A stretch of DNA of 64,000 nucleotides, taken from assembly GCA_023014485.1 (NCBI GenBank), contig JAJOZX010001871.1, positions 637,501 through 701,500 on the forward strand. The letters are read 5' to 3'. The stretch's first letter is position 1; every line of letters begins with the position of its first letter. The notes below the pieces were generated by a model. That model searched no databases. It saw only the letters and a program-made list of their open reading frames with translations, and was not told the origin of the DNA. The DNA comes from Bathynomus jamesi (Eukaryota; Arthropoda; Malacostraca; Isopoda; Cirolanidae). Positions 49,138 through 60,356 of the stretch are shown one piece after another. The position numbers were made by a program, and so were the translations under genes.

Positions 49138-49640
49138 AAACGATTGCACAAAATGTTGTCCAACCTTATATATCACGGAATACCTATTTTGCTCACTCAG
49201 AAAATATTCTCCTATCAATGTTGCCAGATAGTGAGCAAAAGCTGCGCAAAGTTGCAATCGATCGAATAATACAGGCAAGAAAGTGTAAGGAAGCCAATAC
49301 AAGGAAAATCAGAGAATTTAGAGTACCAGAATTGAACTTCAAAGCATCACATTGGACAGACATCATCATCTGGGATAGGATTGATATCAGTGAACGACCT
49401 CTCACTTCTAAATTGTGTGATGAAGAATTGATTGAGTACGAAACAAAACGTTTCAAAGTTGAGCAATACCCCATTCACACAGAACGTCGAAAGAGCCGTG
49501 AAGTTGGTTACAGATGCATCAGCATCAGTAATATCACAGGAATCAAGAGACGGATTTATTAGGTCAAGAATAAAATGTCGCGCTCTGCTTCCCTCACTTG
49601 AAACCAAAAAGGATCTGATGCCTCTCCTGAAAAAATAATA
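49138..49640 (+). pseudogene. Fragment of an unidentified conserved arthropod/transposon-like protein
   Basis: Continues in phase from the polymerase fragment but is a different protein: FAHSENILLSMLPDSEQKLR, FRVPELNFKASHW, RPLTSKLCDEEL, then after a frameshift near 49478 VERAVKLVTDASASV and RDGFIRSRIKCRALLPSLET. I recall similar HTQAVERAVKLVT...RDGFIR sequences in unannotated arthropod and cnidarian proteins, function unknown. The junction at 49138 may be a deletion joining two genes. Confidence 0.5.
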
Positions 49641-51670
49641 GTATTTGAGATGAACGGGTTTTATATCGTATTCAAATGTAATTGATTTACGGCATCCAAC
49701 CGAATGAGACCAGATACAATTTCATTTCAATACAATGTATGCACAATGGTGTTTTTTAAGTATAGTTTTGCATTATAAAGCGGTTTTCTTCAATTATTTT
49801 TTTTGATAGAACACTTAGTTTTTATGTTATGAACATTTTTATTCATGGACAACTGGCTGATGGCCATTTTGCTTTTATGTAAAAATGCGAGAGATGATTT
49901 GAGTTACAAACATTAAATGACTGAACACATCATTTTTATATTCAAATACACCAAAAACCAAGTGAGGCAAATAAATTTTAAATAAAAAGTTGGGTTTCAC
50001 TCCGCCCTATTATACAGTTATACATGTCGAGCGGGTTCCCTTTGGGTCGCTCAAATGTAGAAGACGACGATAGACTATGAATTCCGGAGGTGGTCCCCTT
50101 CGTTGGAGTTGGAGTTATATCCGAAGGATGAAGGACAACGTCACTCTTGGGTTACGAGAACTCCAAAAAAAACTCTTTGGGGGTGTCACGTCTCACGTCA
50201 ACACTAGTGGACGTACTAGGCTCACACACCTTGTCGTATAATGTTTGTGGTTTCCACTGACCATTCCTACCTCAATTAGTTGTAAAGTTTCAGGAAAGTT
50301 ACCATCAAGTTCTTCCTGATTTCATTTCACGGAGCACGGTGGAGACTTCGAGAGAAAACACTGTATCTATATTGAGTTTCGCGGTGAATGGAAACAACGA
50401 AGTTCACTTTAACAGGATTTTTATTAATTCACTTCGATTTCACAATCTTTTGATGAGAACAAATAAATTTGGTTAAATTTAAGAAGTGAAAGTTATCTGA
50501 TTCGCCAGGTGAGATTTAAAAATGAAAAATATATAAAAAAATCAGTTAAGTAGCACAATGTACAATTTACGATTTATTTAACTTTAAGAAGTGAAGGTTA
50601 TATGATTCTCAAGGTGAGGTTTAATATAAAATAAATCTTAAGATTAGTTAAGTAGTACAATGTACAATTTATGCTGTTTATGCTGCGGCAGAGTTTAAGT
50701 ATTTATAAAATGGGTTTAATTAGATTAGGACGAGGTAGTGCCACTGCAAAATTAATCACAGAATCAATCACAGAGCCTGCGTGGTTGAGAGTAACAAGAG
50801 AGCAAAGAACCTTGTTGCCGGCGCTCTCGGGGTTTTTTCAAACCTCGGGGTAGGCGGAGACGAGGTAAACTAAGGGTCACCCTCTTACGGGAGGAGTTTA
50901 TCAGCAAACGCCTATGATAGTTCTTAACATTCAGATTTGGGCGGAGGTAGATTCAACTTACAGCCGCGATTGGGAAATTTTGACTCGGGAGAGTTCCGGG
51001 GGTGAACCAATCACGATTGAAATAGTTTCTGCGGAGTCTACATTTTTTTTTATAATAAAGCATACTTGTAGGGCCGAGAGGGGCCAGGATGGCGGTGTGA
51101 AGGTAGGGTGGAGCCCGTACAAAAGGGAATCGATTGGGAAGGAAGTTATAGAGCGCAAATGAATCTTATATTCGAAACAATTAATTTACGTGATTTTGCG
51201 GAAGATAAATAGTGATCAGAGACAGCTGATATTTGGTGTGGAAGTGGGTTAGGATAAGGGAAGACGTGCCGTATATAGGTTGATACAATTATGCTTTATC
51301 TATGGGAATGGTAAAAGATTTTAGTAAAATTTACTAATAAAAAACGAAAAGACTGATGTGTTTATAGACGCTCGCCTTGCATAGCGTGATGCTGACAACA
51401 ACGGAGGTGGAGAGATCGAAGAATTCATGCGATGAGCATATTTTCATATATATATATCGCATTTAATGATTTAATTTGAGATTACAGGGGGTTACACTGG
51501 ATTACATGGGGTTACTTCAGATTACATGGGGCTACTGCGGATTACATGGTGTTACTCCGGGTATGAAAGATTGCACACTCTGTGATGTCAGAACCAAGGA
51601 ATTTTGGGTTCAACATTAGAAAGCAATTCGTTAGAGACGAACTCGTTTTGGACCGTAGAGTTTTACACTA
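49641..51670. other. Non-coding centre of element 2
   Basis: Palindrome centre without recognisable genes. It has a two-copy repeat of about 110 bp (50470-50695: AAGAAGTGAA.GTTAT, GTTAAGTAG.ACAATGTAC), a GC-rich stretch 50040-50260 and 50760-51170, and a 20-bp minisatellite at 51481-51560 (GATTACATGGGGTTACT, four copies). Homology to the left arm begins again near 51672. Confidence 0.5.
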
Positions 51671-51689
51671 CGGGACATACATACTAATC

Positions 51690-52135
51690 AGTATTCAGCG
51701 AGTACCAAAATGATATTTTGTTCCACAAAGGTGTATATAGGTGTATATGACGTTAGTTCGTTAAAGGGAAATGAACATACGGTCATTATAATTGACGATC
51801 TGATGTTAGAAATGGATAAAACGTTTGCTCTTAACATAAGCGTATTCTTCGTCAATCAGAATCTATTTTTCAAAAATAGATACATGCGCGATGTGTCGTT
51901 AAATACACAATATCTAGTCTTATTCGCACAAAGTATAGATGTGTCACAAATTGGGATATTAGTCAATCAAATATTCCCGAATCAGCGTAAGAATTTTTTG
52001 GAAGTTTATAAAGAAGCTACAAGCAAACGTTACGGATATTTGCTTTGTGACCTTCATTCGCGAAACACGTTTAGGGTTCTTCTAAGAACGAATATATTCC
52101 CAAACGAGCCTGAAACGGTGTATATTCCAGAATGA
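51690..52135 (+). pseudogene. FtsK/A32-like packaging ATPase, right copy, 5' truncated
   Basis: Open from 51710 to the stop at 52135, ending YIPE like the left copy. Walker B HTVIIIDDLMLEMDKTF is intact. An in-frame deletion then removes the ETFTVFSHH stretch (TFALNISVFF), and NQNLFFKNRYMRDVSLN continues. The Walker A part is missing because homology between the arms starts only at about 51672. Cannot be functional without a P-loop. Confidence 0.85.
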
Positions 52136-52416
52136 CAAAGAGGCTAAAGAAATACCGTGAATTAATAAAAATCTATCATCGACTGCCCCCGGCACTGCAA
52201 CAGCTGTTTGTTAAAAATATGGACTCCGACTTTTTAAAATGCATCTGTGAAATCTGTCTTAACGTTATAAAGTGTAATATTCCAATGAAACCCCCTCAGA
52301 AGGCTCGCCTACGCCGTTACAAGAACATAATGCGCACACTAGCTCGTAAAAGTCAAACTGTGGGGAAGAAAACACGAATTTTTGTACAAACAGGGGCTCA
52401 TTCCTCCCCATCCTAG
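52132..52416 (+). CDS. Small basic pX-like protein, right copy
   Basis: 94 residues, overlapping the ATPase stop by 4 bases (ATGA). MTKRLKKYRELIKIYHRL, FLKCICEICLNVIKCNIPM and a basic C-terminal helix, then KKTRIFVQTGAHSSPS-stop. The family usually continues with a hydrophobic GGF tail after this position; the equivalent QTGA...PS is the decayed remnant. Slightly longer than the left copy. Confidence 0.65.
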   Translation: MTKRLKKYRELIKIYHRLPPALQQLFVKNMDSDFLKCICEICLNVIKCNIPMKPPQKARLRRYKNIMRTLARKSQTVGKKTRIFVQTGAHSSPS

Positions 52417-52453
52417 TTTCAGTTTTGGGGCCTTTACTGACTAGTTTAATATA

Positions 52454-53190
52454 ATGAAGAAAGTAGTCGTGATTCCACACGAGGTGTATGCTTCACTACA
52501 AAGCTCAAAGAACCCAGATACGGTTCTAGAACTCCGTAAAAGCAGTCTTAAAAGAACGAAAGGCGAATTGTTAGACCTATGAAACAGTGAAAAGTCACCT
52601 GAGGAGAAAAGAATCTTATACCAAGAGGCTCTGCAGAAATTTCTTCACGAGTACGAGAATTATAAGAATCCGACAGAGGTCCCCGTAGTTATTAGGCACA
52701 TCGCAGACGACGCTGAGCATGGAGGCATGGGACCTGGGGTCGAGGCTGGAGACGACCAGCCAAAGAAAAACGGCGCGACCCCATAACATATCGAGCATGT
52801 AGTTGTCTCCCACATACATTGAGGAATAAGGGCTTAAGTCTTTATGATCTATTGTGTGAGGACCCCATTATACAGTGGACCGATACAGGTGAAGTCAATG
52901 TTGAAGGAACAAAGGTACAAAGCTCGAATATCGTCGTTGACATCGTCCATGACCTAGTGAGAAAGTGGGATAGGCCCTCTCCAGCAGGATGGAAGCATAT
53001 TAAAGCAAGACTACAGCAAATAAATGTCCCCAAATTATTGATTCGAAATCTGAACAGATTAAAAGACTTGGAGCAAGCCTCGCATGTACCACAACTGAGC
53101 ACACCTTCACCCTCAGCGGTAGCATCTCTGAATGAAGAGGAGAAAGAAGTGGCCAAACAACGACGATCAACCCTCCCCGCGTGCCTCTAA
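52454..53190 (+). pseudogene. Conserved Polinton protein of unknown function, right copy
   Basis: Starts KKVVVIPHEVYASLQ with ELRKSSLKRTKGELLDL, then a stop, then EEKRILYQEALQKFLHEY. It is broken again near 52785 where the sequence passes through CCATAACATATCGAGC. The last part is open from 52819 (NKGLSLYDLLCEDP, SSNIVVDIVHDLVRKW, GWKHIKARLQQINVP) and ends at 53190. It preserves the GEV and SNI-DIVHDLV motif better than the left copy does. Role unknown. Confidence 0.7.
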
Positions 53191-53195
53191 AATAC

Positions 53196-54268
53196 GCAGA
53201 TCGCTAACATATTAAGAAAATGTTATTATGACATTTCTAGCCCAAACTCCCTCGTCGGCATTGATAGACTGTACAGAGGCATCTATAAATTAGAGAAAGT
53301 AGGGAAAAAGATGTTGAGACTTTTTGCGGGAGCAGGATGTTTATACACTTCATAAGCCGGTGAGAAAAAGGTTTAAAACAGCCAAGACAACAGCAGGCTC
53401 GATTGATTCTATTTGGCAGGCGGATTTAGTAGACATGCAGAGATATTCAGTGTATAATAATGGCTACCGCTACATCCTATTCATAATAGATGTATTCTCT
53501 AGATATTTGTAGTTAATTCCCCTGAAAAATAAATGGTCTGAAAGAGTTGCTAAAGCCACCAAAACGCTGATGTTGAAAGAAAACAGGATTCCTGGCTATT
53601 TTTGTACGGACATGGGGAAAGCATTTATAGGCCTAGCTTTTCAGAACATGTTGACAGAGTTTAATACCAGTTACTACACTAGCAATTCTATGCATAAGGC
53701 ATAATTAGCTGAAAGAGTTCAACGTACCATAAAGAAACGCATGCATCGCTATTTCACACATTAAATCAGAGATATAGACATTCTGGATTCGCTGGCCTCA
53801 TCCTATAACCGATCACACCACCTTGCAATTGGTACAACATCTAACGAAATTTTAGGAAGAGGTACGCACACAAAGTGTGATGTAGGAAAAGACAATCGTA
53901 GAGTGCTACCACAGTCTGCCCGTTTCAAAATCAATGATTCTGTAAGGCTGTCGCGATCGGGTAATAAACTTGTGAAGGGATTTAAGCAAGGTTGGACACG
54001 TGAGATTTTTAAAGTTAAGGCTATGAGACCTAAAGACGGGGTAATGTATTACGTTGAAGATTTGAATGGGGAAGAAATTGCAGCGGGCTTTTACGGCAAG
54101 GAGCTGCAGAAAGTGACATTTAATTTAGGAAAAAACGTGTTTAAAATTGAAAAAATTTTAGGCAGCAAAGGTTAAGGAAAGAGAAAAATGTACCTGGTGA
54201 AATGGCTACGATACCCAGAAAGCTTCAACACCAATATAAATGCTGATGCAATAATTAATCTTAAATAG
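53196..54268 (+). pseudogene. Polinton integrase with chromodomain, right copy
   Basis: Longer than the left copy. ANILRKCYYDISSP with RLYRGIY in shifted frames, then REQDVYTLHKPVRKRFK, SIDSIWQADLVDMQ (Asp 1) and YILFIIDVFSRYL followed by stop at 53512. GYFCTDMGKAFIGLAFQNM follows (Asp 2 kept, catalytic-region Glu-Phe changed to Ala-Phe). Then stops, LAERVQRTIKKRMHR, and the full linker SYNRSHHLAIGTTSNEIL lost from the left copy. An open 90-residue frame (53903-54175) holds the SH3-like C-terminal domain (FKINDSVRLSR, VMYYVEDLNGEE). A stop splits the chromodomain (FKIEKILGSKG / KRKMYLVKWLRYPESFNT). Confidence 0.9.
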
Positions 54269-54276
54269 TATGCAAC

Positions 54277-55050
54277 ATGGCGCCTAACCACTTCTACTTC
54301 ACACTCCCATCCTCTTCTTCTCTGTCTGTACATCCTGGAAACACCCTGGCCAACTTTGTAACAGAACTCCACGGCCCATCGAATTGCGTCATGAATCATA
54401 TGAGAGAGGAATATGTGAAATTCAAATGTCTACCAAGTTTTTAAGTATTGATAATAAAGAATCCGTTTTTATGGTTCTTAGAAACCGTGATGAGCGTGAA
54501 AAGGCTGTTGTAACTCGGAACGAAACCATGCGTGCCGCCCAGAGTGGGTAGGCACAGTTCTACACTACAGTAGTAACACTAGGCCCGCGTCATTATGGTG
54601 CAGCCGCGGATGTTGTGAGACTTAAATGTTAGTTTGAAAAGTTCAAATCTTACGGATGATTTAGTATACAAAATCTTAAACAAAGATACCCCGGCACATA
54701 CTCTCACTCTAAAATCAGAGGCTAACAGAAATATTAAAGACAAACGGTTGTTCATAATTATAACCGAGGTCCGAAATGGAGCCGCCCTCCAAAGAGATAC
54801 CTTTCACGAAACACAACATGACTTGTGCAGCTTAATGTATCAGTTGAAATTGGAGAAATTGAACGATGGCTATCCTCTCTCAGACATGTGCTATATTTAC
54901 AGTAATGTCGTGGAGCATCAGTTTGTCAATGTCGCAACTAACCTACTAGCCAATATCTCAATATATACAAGAACGATTGAGGGGAAAAGTTTTCCATTCG
55001 GTGATGGGAGCGTAACAGTGAAGCTCCACTTTCGTAGCACTGTGATATAA
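54277..55050 (+). pseudogene. Penton-like minor capsid protein, right copy
   Basis: MAPNHFYFTLPSSSSLSVHP and TLANFVTELHGP are open, then frameshifts and a stop near 54440. From 54634 it is open to the stop at 55050 (GAALQRDTFHETQHDLCSLM, VVEHQFVNVATNLLANISIY, FPFGDGSVTVKLHF). The C-terminal half is better preserved than in the left copy and shows the ancestral sequence across the site of the left copy's GC-rich insertion. The stop overlaps the next ATG (TAATG), the tight packing expected of a compact viral cassette. Confidence 0.78.
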
Positions 55051-55403
55051 TGACTCGAAGGCCTTTCAGTCTATCGAGGGGTGAGATACCAGCGCGGGAG
55101 TGGGATTGGATCCATTTTTTTCATCCATACTGCGTACGGCTGTCCCCTTGCTGAAGAGTAGTGCCAGATATCTTGGCAGGAAACCGTTACCTAAAGCCTA
55201 AAGAATCTCTAAAAAAGCACTTAAAGCGTACAAGGGACGAAATCATCAAAGAAGCAAAGAGAAAAATGCTTGGTGGTGGGAAGAAGAAGAGGCTTGTCCA
55301 GACGAAGAAGAAGGGGTTACAAGCAAGTGGCGTTAAACGTAAAAGGACATCAAAAAAGAAGTGCTCCAAATGTCTGAAACCTATGGTTCATAATTTTTTT
55401 TAA
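55050..55403 (+). pseudogene. pVI-like minor capsid/basic protein, right copy
   Basis: MTRRPFSLSRGEIPAREWDW begins at 55050. It is broken by a stop near 55155, then open from 55161: KESLKKHLKRTRDEIIKEAK, MLGGGKKKRLVQTKKKG, KRKRTSKKKCSKCLKPM. It shares the basic tail with the left copy. Assigned by position between penton and MCP and by the KR-rich C-terminus. Confidence 0.7.
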
Positions 55404-55487
55404 CTGATATAAGCTGAGGATATTGCTCTCATGACTCATAAGTTGTTCACTACTTGACGAGAGAGGTGCCACTATTTCTGGCTCACC

Positions 55488-56745
55488 ATGGCGCGTTTCA
55501 TCCACCCGTGTAGTTCACAGTGTTGTATATCTGAGCTGTCCCTCTTCGACATGCCCCCCAACACAAGTTTCTATTGAGCACAGTGATTGATTTTATTACA
55601 ATTAACCCGTTATACACCATTAGCTCACCGAGTGCTCCTATAGAGTTCATGATTCCTAGCTAAGGCCCTTACTTTTTTATCCAAGCTGTTTGCACATGGA
55701 CGCTAAATTACGAATAGCACATTCAGATGGAACGGATTGCGAAGACAAATACGTTGTATTCCCAGAAACATGCTTTCTACACTCCATATTCAATCAGTGT
55801 GACGTGTATTTTAATCAGGTCAACATCTCGGCAGGAACGAGTTACTATCACCTACGACCCTATCTGGAAAATGTCTTCAACTTTTCAAAAGAAGCGAAGG
55901 ATACCTTTTTAACTGCCGAGGACTATTATCAAGCTAAAGATGAAAGCAGTATAAAGGACAAATTTAAAAATTCTATAAAGATGTATGAATGCTTCGGACG
56001 CCTGCATATAGACTTCACATTCCAGGAGAATCCTGAGATCTGTTTAAAGCTGGGGGCTGACCAAGAAGAGAGCGCAAAGCCCGTGGTGATTCATGTTATG
56101 GAAACATATCTTCGCGTGCGCCGAGTGAAATTAAGCTCTGCTAAACAACTAGAAATTGAAAAAAATTTACTACACGCCACAGTAAAATACCCAATTAATA
56201 GAGTACAGATCAAATTATACACGGTGCCATCAGAGCTGGCATCGAAGCAGATAGAAAACGTCGCCCTTGGATCTCTACCTAAAAGGTTATTAATTGGGAT
56301 GGAGGAACATGTTTCTGTGAATGGTAAATATTAAAAGAATGCCTTTAATTTCGAAAATTTTGGCCTTAAAATTATAATCCTATACGTCAATGGAGTCGCC
56401 TTAGGTGGGACATTAGAAACGGATTATTCAAAAGAAGCCGTGTTCCTGCTTTGCTCGAGAGCTTATAGTAATCTTGCACATATTGCCGGTACTTGCAACG
56501 AATTCGGAATCGGCGTAACACAGAAGGAATTCATCGAACAGGCTAACCATTACCCGTTTGACATCACTCCTCACTTATCTGCTAGCATGAACACGCACTT
56601 AAGTCCACATTAGAGTGGAAACATCTCAGTCAGATTGAAATTCGCCAAGCCGCTAGACGCCCCTATTAGTGTACTGGTATACCTCGACTCTCAAGCTCTA
56701 ATAGAGATCGATAGGTTTAGAGGCATAGTCACAGACTTAAAAATG
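55488..56745 (+). pseudogene. Major capsid protein (double jelly roll), right copy
   Basis: MARFIHPCSSQCCISELSLF at 55488, a shift near 55560, then open from 55690 to 56334 (AKLRIAHSDGTDCEDK, CFLHSIFNQCDVYFNQVNIS, LENVFNFSKEAKDTF). A premature stop follows NGKY, where the left copy has NGKYKK. About 45 extra bases at 56345-56390 are absent from the left copy. It continues to PFDITPHLSASM and a stop near 56612. The last segment (GNISVRLKFAKPLDAPISVL, LIEIDRFRGIVTD) runs on in phase into the protease because the stop has been lost. Confidence 0.88.
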
Positions 56746-57135
56746 GACGCGAATACACGCCAGAGAGTAATGAATAGTGACCGAATCACACGCTCCAAAT
56801 TTATCGGTGTGTTTGCGAAGAATGAAACGCTTAAACTTCCAGACACGAGACACTGTGGAGCACTTATTCTAGATACGGATGTTAGCGGAGGTGAAACGAT
56901 TCATTGGCTAGTGGTTTATTTTAAAAATAGGGAAAGAATATACTATCTTAACTCATTGGGGGTACATCCTTGGAATGATGCTATTTTTGTAAAATTTCTC
57001 AAGCAATTCCACATTCCCGAAATTGTCTGGAACCCTTACCGATTACAGGGGTACTATAGCAATATTTGCGGGATGTCCTGCCTTTCATTTCTCTTGAATA
57101 TGGCCCGCGGGAACGAATTTACAATTTTTTTAAAA
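56743..57135 (+). pseudogene. Adenain-like cysteine protease, right copy
   Basis: The best-preserved virion gene. Open from MDANTRQRVMNSDR to the (TA)n tract. The catalytic set is visible: IHWLVVYF (His), YYLNSLG (acidic residue position occupied by Asn; the left copy has Asp), YRLQGYYSNICGMSCLSF (Gln for the oxyanion hole, nucleophile Cys). The last roughly 35 codons present in the left copy are replaced by (TA)n after GNEFTIFLKLF. Asn in place of Asp/Glu is tolerated in some adenains but is notable. Fused in frame to the MCP C-terminus upstream (see the MCP entry). Confidence 0.85.
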
Positions 57136-57139
57136 TTAT

Positions 57140-57215
57140 TCCATATATATATTATATATATCTGTATATACACATATATATATATATATACATATATATA
57201 TACACACAGTATATA
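57140..57215. repeat. (TA)n with ACAC interruptions truncating the right protease
   Basis: Simple repeat replacing the 3' end of the protease gene. The open frame through it (YIIYICIYTYIY) is an artefact. Confidence 0.9.
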
Positions 57216-57896
57216 ATTATAACTTAAGTATTTGGAACAATATTGCGTAAAATATAAAATGTCCCCAATTATATTAGTTTGTGTAGCGTTTAAGGATGAG
57301 TCTTATGCTCTGTAGCTTATTTAAAATGTAATGGCTGTTAATTCTGTAAATTATTTAAGGTGGATATAAATATATAATGTATACAAAATATTGATACCAA
57401 TGTCACTCCTATGTGTGACAAACATTGAAGGACATATTACGTAAAATTGTGTTCTATACAGTAAACGCTATTATGTACCATTTTATAAAACATTCCTCAT
57501 GGCGCTATCATTTAATAAAATGTTGAAGATACATGGCTTGTTCTTGCCCGACACACACATACACCAATAAAATAGAAAAACTCACATTACTTCGTCGATG
57601 ATATGACAATCGCTGGGCTGAGTATGCAGTAAAACTTGTACCTCCGTATCCAAATCCTCGTCCACGAATTGAGTTTCTTCTAAACTATTACGAAAAGTCT
57701 CTATGACACGATCGAGTTCCGCATCGGTCCTTTAAGGAAAAAATACACGGTTGTAGACAGAAATTTAAAAATTATTTTTGGCCAGTTCATACATTTTTCT
57801 GAAGAAAGTCTGCAGGCTAATGGATTATGATATAATTAAAACGTAAAAGTAGAAATTTGAACCCCCTTTAAGAAAAAATGACGAATAACTTTGCAC

Positions 57897-57995
57897 TTTA
57901 AATGAGACACTGCGGCTCACTTATTCTAAATACGGTTGTTAATGGTGGAGGAGGGTATCAGTAGATATCTTTTTATTTTAAAAATAGGGACCGCT
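57897..57995 (+). pseudogene. Third, isolated protease fragment
   Basis: GAGACACTGCGGCTCACTTA through TTTTAAAAATAGGGACCGC matches the protease segment RHCGALILDTDV...YFKNRE of the right copy (56850-56940), with changes: MRHCGSLILNTVVNGGG and a stop at the HW position. It lies in the intron of the right two-exon gene, 0.8 kb beyond the end of the cassette. Confidence 0.75.
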
Positions 57996-58119
57996 GGCGT
58001 TTGTGCTGTGAAAGCGAGAGAGAGAGAGAGCGACGCTTAAACAGCTAGGGTACCCGGACAAATAATTAACAGTAAGCAATTAGCCTAAACAGATCGTTCA
58101 CATATACTCTGACACACTC

Positions 58120-58265
58120 TTTGCATGATGGTAAAAGCTCCTTAAAATTATTCGAGATCTAAGGGAAAATATTGAATGCCTGGTTAGACTAGTTGAATGC
58201 CCGGATAGGTTAATTGATTCACGGTTAGCTCAATTGTACACGTTTAACGAAGTGTTAGGTTACAG
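58120..58265 (-). repeat. Fragment of the 25.4-kb MITE family
   Basis: GGTAAAAGCTCCTTAAAATT, ATTGAATGCCTGGTTAG and GAATGCCCGGATAGG correspond to the middle of 25405-25769. A shorter piece recurs at 58740-58790 (GGTAAAAGTTGCTTAAAATT). Orientation is not assigned with certainty because the family is itself an inverted repeat. Confidence 0.6.
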
Positions 58266-58424
58266 CAGTGATAAAATCCCTCCCTTTAATGTCTGCAGTA
58301 ATTCATTCTTGGTACGAGTCAAAATATGGTTACATTATGGATCTTTATAAAAATAATTAACACTTCTAAAGGAATCTTGATTAATATAATGTAGGACCGT
58401 ATTAACCACTGAGCTGAATGCACA

Positions 58425-58426
<2 letters not shown>

Positions 58427-58482
<56 letters not shown>
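58427..58482. repeat. (TA)n microsatellite
   Basis: About 55 bp of TA in the intron of the right two-exon gene. Confidence 0.95.
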
Positions 58483-58584
58483 TATATAGACAGAGAGCGG
58501 TAATCAGTTTAAATCACATTTTACAATTTAGTAAAGATTATGTAATAAATCATAACGCGGACACTTTAAAATGCCTAATTTATG

Positions 58585-58690
58585 CCAATTATTTACCAAC
58601 CCCCTTTCTTTATTGGGTGGAAGGATGATTAGCTGGGCATACTACGCATCCCCCGGCTTCACCGGGTCTCGAACCCATGGGTAGATAATA
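58585..58690 (-). repeat. SINE fragment
   Basis: CACCGGGTCTCGAACCCATG (B box on the minus strand) with TTTATTGGGTGGAAGGATGA, the head-body junction of the SINE family. Confidence 0.75.
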
Positions 58691-58982
58691 AACAATTAGC
58701 CTAATCGGGTCATTCAAATACACTTTGATACACTCTTTGTGTGGTAAAAGTTGCTTAAAATTATTCGACATCTATTGGTAAATAGAGAAATGCTATAACA
58801 TACGAGCGTATTAATTTTTTCTACTTACATCTCATTTGTATCCGCTTCAGCTGTATCATTCTATTCGGCTTCACAAATGTTTGCCATGTCATGCGACGAA
58901 AATAAATTTCCCCGGCCAGCTGCGGCAAAAAGTTGTAGAGTTGCACCAGCACTGCAGGAAGACATGATAAAATCACTCTTTC

Positions 58983-59051
<69 letters not shown>

Positions 59052-59354
59052 GATATGTGTATATAACCTACGTATCATTTTCATCTTCAAACACCTGTTG
59101 TGACGTGAAGATTTCTGCTTGACTATCTGAATTCATGACGAGTAGCAATGCGTGGTTATTCATTGGAAAATATCACCTAATATGGTGCCGAGCTGAAAAT
59201 GGCCCATTTCTATATGCGGCTGCGCTGCCCCATTTCGAGTGACGAATAGCTGTACACCAATCACAAGCTCGCAGACTTCCTGATTGGACAGTGATACCTT
59301 TTTGGGCGTTTAGAAATTTCTATGATAGTCGAGTCAGCACATGCCCAGGACGAA

Positions 59355-59359
59355 TAGAT

Positions 59360-59397
<38 letters not shown>
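59355..59397 (+). repeat. (GA)n microsatellite
   Basis: Pure GA tract in the right non-coding part of element 2. Confidence 0.95.
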
Positions 59398-59402
<5 letters not shown>

Positions 59403-60024
59403 ATGAGAAGGTTTATTGGCAGACTATATAGCCCATATGACAAATATTATAAATACAATGACAGTTTACATACTAAGGATAGAAATGTATACAAATAATT
59501 AGAAATAATACAATAATGTCGAGGTTAAGTGGAGCTACAGACAGGCGTTTTCGCACCAAGAGTTCCATAGCTGAGAGGACAAACGGCAGACTTATGGATA
59601 GTTTGGATAATCGAGTTGGTTGATTTTTTAATTCTTTGCATTAGACTGTATTTTCTTGTCACCTCCGGGAAGCTCGGGACATTGCGGGCAGCAAATATTT
59701 GCGAAGCTAAGCATCTCCGGGAATTTTTATGTAAGAGCCTAAAAGACCTGCTGCACAACAAATTTAGAGTTCTACCAGAACCTTTTTTATAATTCGCCAT
59801 GTTCAAATTTTTGTACCAACTGTTGGATATAGTTGCTACATATGCCTACCAAGAAAATGACAAGAGCATCTTGTAAATGAATTGTTGAAGTTTCAGTTAT
59901 AAATATGCGTAGAAAACCTCATTACATGGGTAAACCCTTTATAGTAAAATCTAGTTTTAATATTTCGAACCTTCATATTAGTATACTCATGTTTTCGTCT
60001 TTGTAGAGTACTATATACACACAA

Positions 60025-60093
<69 letters not shown>

Positions 60094-60130
60094 CATAAAT
60101 AAATATATATATGATATATATACATATATG

Positions 60131-60194
<64 letters not shown>

Positions 60195-60195
60195 C
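60025..60195. repeat. (TA)n followed by (GA)n
   Basis: TA tracts at 60028-60120, then about 60 bp of (GA)n at 60134-60193. The long minus-strand frames crossing it are simple-repeat artefacts. Confidence 0.95.
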
Positions 60196-60356
60196 AGACA
60201 AAGAAATAGACAGAGAAATTCCTTTTTTCCTGCCGTTTGCAGACATCTTAGAATCATCAGGAAGCGAAAAACACACGTGATGTTCAAGGAAACAGAAACA
60301 AAAGGGCGCTTGTGTCTTCCTAAAAAGGTCCGCGAAAAATTGGCGTCTTACGAGCC

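Larger units (their letters stand above)
57582..59136 (-). pseudogene. Two-exon gene of unknown function, right-arm copy
   Basis: Exon 1 (59136-58829) starts MNSDSQAEIFTSQQVFEDEN. It is split by (TA)n at 58986-59050, resumes with SAGATLQLFAAAGRGNLFSS and ICEAE (then a TAG), and ends at GTAAGTAG. Exon 2 (57729-57582) follows TCCTTAAAG and reads TDAELDRVIETFRNSLEETQ to IIDEVM-stop without breaks. The ends join in phase 2, as in the left homologue (SQSQQLYIY...FEDG...FGAAERN...AEICEGE). It is inward-facing and convergent with the right protease. The exon 2 frame is intact, unlike the left copy. No family recognised; acidic, about 110 residues. Confidence 0.62.

Noticed and set aside
49193..49607. 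Minus-strand open frames
   Set aside because: Complement of the conserved plus-strand fragment, which has recognisable repeated motifs; the minus frames have none.
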